A DNA stretch of 64,000 nt from Atrichornis clamosus (taxonomy: Eukaryota > Chordata > Aves > Passeriformes > Menuridae). Below the pieces are notes generated by a model. It ran no database searches. It saw nothing but the letters and a program-made list of their open reading frames with translations, and was not told where the DNA came from. The DNA lies in NCBI GenBank assembly GCA_013400975.1, contig WBMZ01011770.1, forward strand, positions 114,622-178,621. Direction: 5' to 3'. Shown here piece by piece: positions 59,626-64,000 of the stretch; positions within the stretch are counted from its first letter, which is position 1, and every line of letters begins with the position of its first letter. Position numbers and translations under genes: made by a program.

Positions 59626-62600
59626 ATCATGGCTAGGTTATTGCTTTCTCTTGGGTTCATGATATATCTCTGTTACTCTTTTTGAGTGTTTTCAGCATAT
59701 TTCCTAAGCTCAATAGTGAAGAGACTCTACTGTGCAAAGAGGCTGGAGGGGAAGCTGCTTGCTCAATAGTCATGAATGAGACACTTCCAGACTTCATGAA
59801 AGAGAGGGTGTTATTTATTAAAGAGACTTTACTTTAGGGCTTCCTGAATGTTTATTTTATGCTGTTTCCTGCTGATCAATGTTCCTGTTGTCTTGATTAA
59901 TCAACTGATCTTGTGAAGGGTTTTAATCAGCTCCAATGTTGCCAGGAACTAGCCCCACTTCAAGTGAAGGAAACGTGACTGTCACCAGCTAACAGGATGC
60001 CCAGCTGCTCACTGAGCCTGAACCTGAGTGCTTGGGATGGTATATAGGCACATTCTGGGAGAAGGACAGAAGGAAAGAAGCTCTACATTAACACTCTTCA
60101 TGTAACCTAGCCAGAGTTGTTTCTGATCAAGCAAGACAGTAAAACAGGTAATGCCAGTGTGACAGAGCTTTTGAGAAGAATAAGCAAGAGAGATGAGGTT
60201 GGGAAAGACAAAAAATGAAAAAAGGACAGGTAAAATCCCAGGACTCCGTTGCTGTGAGCCATGACTCTGGACAAGGCAGTGGCACCATGAGCACGGCAAG
60301 ACACAAGTGGCCAGAGAGGTGGCCAGTTCTAATAGCTGGGGAAAATCTACTGCTTGGATTTTAGGTCATGCAGTGAAAAGTGGGTAGACACTGCATAGAC
60401 TTCATTTAGCCGTACTTATACTATTGGCCCTCATCCCCAGGTGACAGATTGACTTAAAATCACAAGATTTTCTATGTAATATATTTGTGTCCCTTTTCTG
60501 TTTGTCTTGCAGGCTGTGGATTCACCCAAATTCATATGCTAAATCTTTTCCCTTATCATGACAGGGACCACAGCTACAAGCACTGTGCATATGTGAGTTT
60601 GTCCAACTGTTCAAAAATCAGTGAACCTGTGTCACTTCCTCAGAGAGACAGACCATGCTGCTGCAGCTGTCTGGGCAAGGCAGCTGCCTCAGACATGTCA
60701 GTCAGTGAGCTATGGCCATGCTGTGCCACACAACTGCAAACAGGCCAAAGCAGTCGTGGGGGACAGCTTTATGCAGCACGTGCCCCTTTAGATGGGCATC
60801 ACTGCAGCAGTGGTTCATGTCAAACTCCTGCTCCACATCCTCCCAACACAGGTTTTCTCTAAAAGACTTATTAGTTTCCTTGCTCAAACAAAGCACAGCA
60901 TTACCCAGGTCCAAGCTGCACTGAGCTGCTGCACATACTCGCTTTGATCTCCATAGGTGCCAGGCTTTCTGCAGCACTTCCCAGGTGTGCTGGAGTGGTT
61001 CCCCTGCACTCCTGCATCCACTGGATATTCTCACCCCATCCAGTGGTTCTCTGCTAGCATCTGGTGCTGATGCTGACCTGATGGCTGTGTTTCACAGTGA
61101 GATTTGCCCTCTTTGCACAGGCAGGGCAGCTCCAGCCTGGTGTCCACCTGGTCTGGCTGCAGGTTTGCAGGGCACAAACTCTCCACCTCACACATTTCAG
61201 GGCACATCTCTTCCCAGAACTCCAACTACTAAGTGGTTTAGTTTGTGTCTCAGGGTCAATGGAAATGAATCCCTGGCTGCCAGGTATCAGCCAAGGAGGT
61301 GAAGTGGCCTCCTTTCACCATCTTGAGTAACAAATGCCCCTTCCAGGGCTGACTCCTCTGCCAGCCACCACTGTCAGTGAGCACTTCTCACCACCAGCAG
61401 CGCTCTCCCACTGTCACTGGCAGCTGCACTGGAGCCTGCTCTAAAGCCACATCTTTCTAGGGCCAAACTCCCTCTGCCTTCCTGCCTTCAGCATGGCTCT
61501 GGGACTGTGATGAAGATTTCTTTCCCTGGTGAGAACTGAAAACTGATCAGCTGCAGGGTGCAGCTGGTGATCGTCCTTTCTACAACCCAGTTGCTTCCCA
61601 ATACAATGCAGCATACATTCTTTTATTACTCTTCATATTCCTACGATGCATTTTTCTAATGACTTAATTATATTATCCATATGCTAAGCATGTGCTAAGT
61701 GGGATCCCATTGTTTGCAGATGTTGATCTGTAAACCTGAGCTGAAAGGAAGAAAGTCAAGGAATGCCCTACACAGAAATGTTGCTGTTGTGGATAGAAAA
61801 GAGTAGTAAAAGCACAATCCACTGCTGCTAAAGCAAAAGAATTTCTATAAGGCTTCAGTACTAAATTTCTGATAACAGGCCCAGGAATGGGAATTATAGC
61901 TGGAAGCTCTGAGCCCTGCCTTCAAGATGACTCACTGATAAGGGGGGCCAGTTCTCTGGCAGGGGAGAAGTCTTACTTGAATTTACCTGCCCTCTAAGGA
62001 AGCTCCCAAGCCATTTGTAGATAGGAATTGTCACTTGAACATGAGCTCAGATATGGGCTGAGTTCTTCCTTTAATAGCTTATCTCTAATATGAAATTATC
62101 TGTCTTTTCAAGGCCAGCAGATACACTTCCTTGCTGTTTGCAGTCCAGCTTCTTTCTGTTAATCCAGCGGATAGGATGTCATGGCTTACTACTCACATCT
62201 GACACTCTTTGCCTCTAATGTTTTCCTGTTAATTTATTTCCTATTAACCTAAATTAGCATGATCAAAGTCAGGCTGAGGCTTGTGGTATCATTCACTCAT
62301 GTTCTTCTACCTCTCTTGCTTTAAACTACTTCTAGACTACTTACTACAATTTAACATACAAGGCCCACCATGATGTTGAATATTGAAATATATTGAATAA
62401 TTAAGATTATCATGGTCTATGTCTTTCAATACCACATGTAACCATTTCTTGGTTTGTGTGTCCTGCTCAGTGCTCATGTACCACAGTTGTCTCACCTCAG
62501 CCTCTGTCAGTTCTTTGAGGGATAACGGAGGGATCAGGCACAACACCTCATCACTCACCTGCCCCATGCTCAAGCACACCACTGCTTCGGTTGTACACGT

Positions 62601-64000
62601 GCAACAATAAGGCTCCACAGCTTTAGGGCTTTGAGGTTTCACTTTCACCTGTCATGTAACCCTTGATCAAGGCCACCAGATGTTTCAAGTCAGCACAGTG
62701 AGGGACCTGTTAAGTAGACACTAGCTAGTTTTATTCACCTGGCCATTTCTCTGCTGAAGAAGGTTTCCATTTAAGTAGGAGACACTTGGAGCAAATCTTG
62801 GAATCTGCCTTTTGTCCTTAGCGTTGGCTTCTGCTATCCAGAAGAACTGGAAAGACAGTAGCAAGGAAGGCACATTAGCCTCACAAAATGAAATTTGTGA
62901 TTTAATATGCATACTGAGGGTTTGTCATAGAAGTGTTTAGTTGAGATCCATGAATTGCTGGTAGACAGATTTCCAAAACTATTCCACTTACCATCAATCT
63001 GCCTGTATAAATGACCGACCAAGGAACACAGACATTTGGTATAAAAATCCATCTTACATCCCTTTTATCAGGCTTGGCTACACAACTCTGTTCATTTTCC
63101 ACAGAAAATCAATAGGAATAAATAGCTGTTGCATTAGTGGCCATCACAGTGTCCCTAATATGGCTTCTTTGCAGGGCCAAAACATTGGCTGGCCTATTTT
63201 TTCTTTCACAGAGACAGTCTAGGGATCTAGAAATACCAGAGATGAGTGAATTGTTCAAATAACTTTTGGAAGATTTCTTCAAAAGAAGTCACAGCCTTAT
63301 GAGTACCTAGGCTAATCTTCCAGGGATGAGTCCTGCAGCTCAGCATCTGTTTTTGTGCAGAAATAATTTTCTATCTAGAGTCTGGCATTGCAGTTGCTTT
63401 TCCAAGGAAATTGATGATAAAATCAAGTAAATTAATTTTCCTATTTTATCTATTAAATATCCACTCAGGTCCATTAGCTAGGCCTTCTTATAAACAAAAA
63501 AAGACCAAAGCAAGCCTTTCTTCCCTATGCCCAGCTGGGCTGTGCAAGGAAACCTCCAGGTAGGACTGTGCATCCTGAACTTTTCAGTCATTCCTGTTCC
63601 TTGACAAGGAATTGCCTCCCTTTGCTCCCCAGTACTGTGGAAGCGTGATGTCCTGCCCTGAGCTCCTGCAGTGCCTCCTTCCGCAGGTCCGTGGTGTCTG
63701 TCCTTGGAGAACGTTACTGTGCAGGGGTAGTTGAACCACACAGTACCTGCAGCGCCTCGGTATTGCCCACCCTCACTGTCAGCAGCTGCCATTAAGGCAG
63801 GATTTGACTTCATTTCAGTGGTGCACTGGGGGGGACCAGTGAAGGGCCTGTTCTGTGCAGGAGTGACCTGATGTGGCTTCACCTCTCATCGCTTCACCGA
63901 CCTGATCCACACCTGAAAGCTGAACTCTCTCAGAGAGCTGGGAGGTTTTGTGTGGAGACCAGGTGTGGTGTGTTTGCTTTCTCAGTTCTTTCTTCCAATC
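59626..64000. other. Non-coding intergenic region to the right edge
   Basis: About 4.4 kb. No exon of GPR158, the next gene expected from synteny, was found. Longest frames (125 codons at 60485-60862 plus; 134 codons at 63478-63882 minus) have no recognisable domain. GC rises mildly near 60650-61500 and 63600-63800 without a clear CpG island. Confidence 0.45.

Noticed and set aside
1..64000. CRISPR arrays, bacterial operons, tRNA or rRNA genes
   Set aside because: No regular repeat-spacer arrays, no operon-like gene packing and no tRNA/rRNA signatures were seen; the window is vertebrate nuclear DNA.

Overview
The window is nuclear DNA from a bird. Three things support this: short 5'-truncated CR1 LINE copies ending in the avian ATTCTATG-type tail, a solo endogenous-retrovirus LTR, and compact introns around an amniote gene order. 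The order read here is PRTFDC1 (minus), ENKUR (minus), THNSL1 (plus), which is the order I know from human chromosome 10p12, where GPR158 follows. No prokaryotic features are present. No species is assigned.

Layout. Positions 1-1771 lie inside the first intron of PRTFDC1. Its first coding exon (1772-1816) sits in a CpG island, and the rest of the gene runs off the left edge. Positions 1.9-11.9 kb are intergenic and hold one clean solo LTR (9668-10285) with a 6-bp target-site duplication. ENKUR fills 11937-22618 in five coding exons on the minus strand. I assembled these by hand; phases agree at every junction and the product is 254 aa. ENKUR and THNSL1 are head to head across a shared CpG island (about 22480-23230). 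THNSL1 has a non-coding first exon somewhere in that island, an intron of about 2 kb, and one coding exon (25188-27410, 740 aa). From about 28.3 kb to the end I find no coding exon. This long interval holds CR1 fragments, a small orphan CpG island near 46.4-46.6 kb, an ATTCT microsatellite, and a few AT-rich blocks that look like candidate conserved non-coding elements. GPR158 exon 1 was not found and probably lies to the right.

Function. The three genes are not a pathway: a purine phosphoribosyltransferase-like protein, a ciliary/flagellar microtubule inner protein, and a mitochondrial threonine-synthase-like protein. The main regulatory observation is a run of three 16-bp tandem units (22751-22798) between ENKUR and THNSL1. 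Each unit resembles an RFX X-box, which fits a ciliary gene promoter.

Limits: exon calls rest on reading frames, splice dinucleotides and remembered family sequences; no alignment or transcript data were available. Repeat boundaries are approximate except for the solo LTR.
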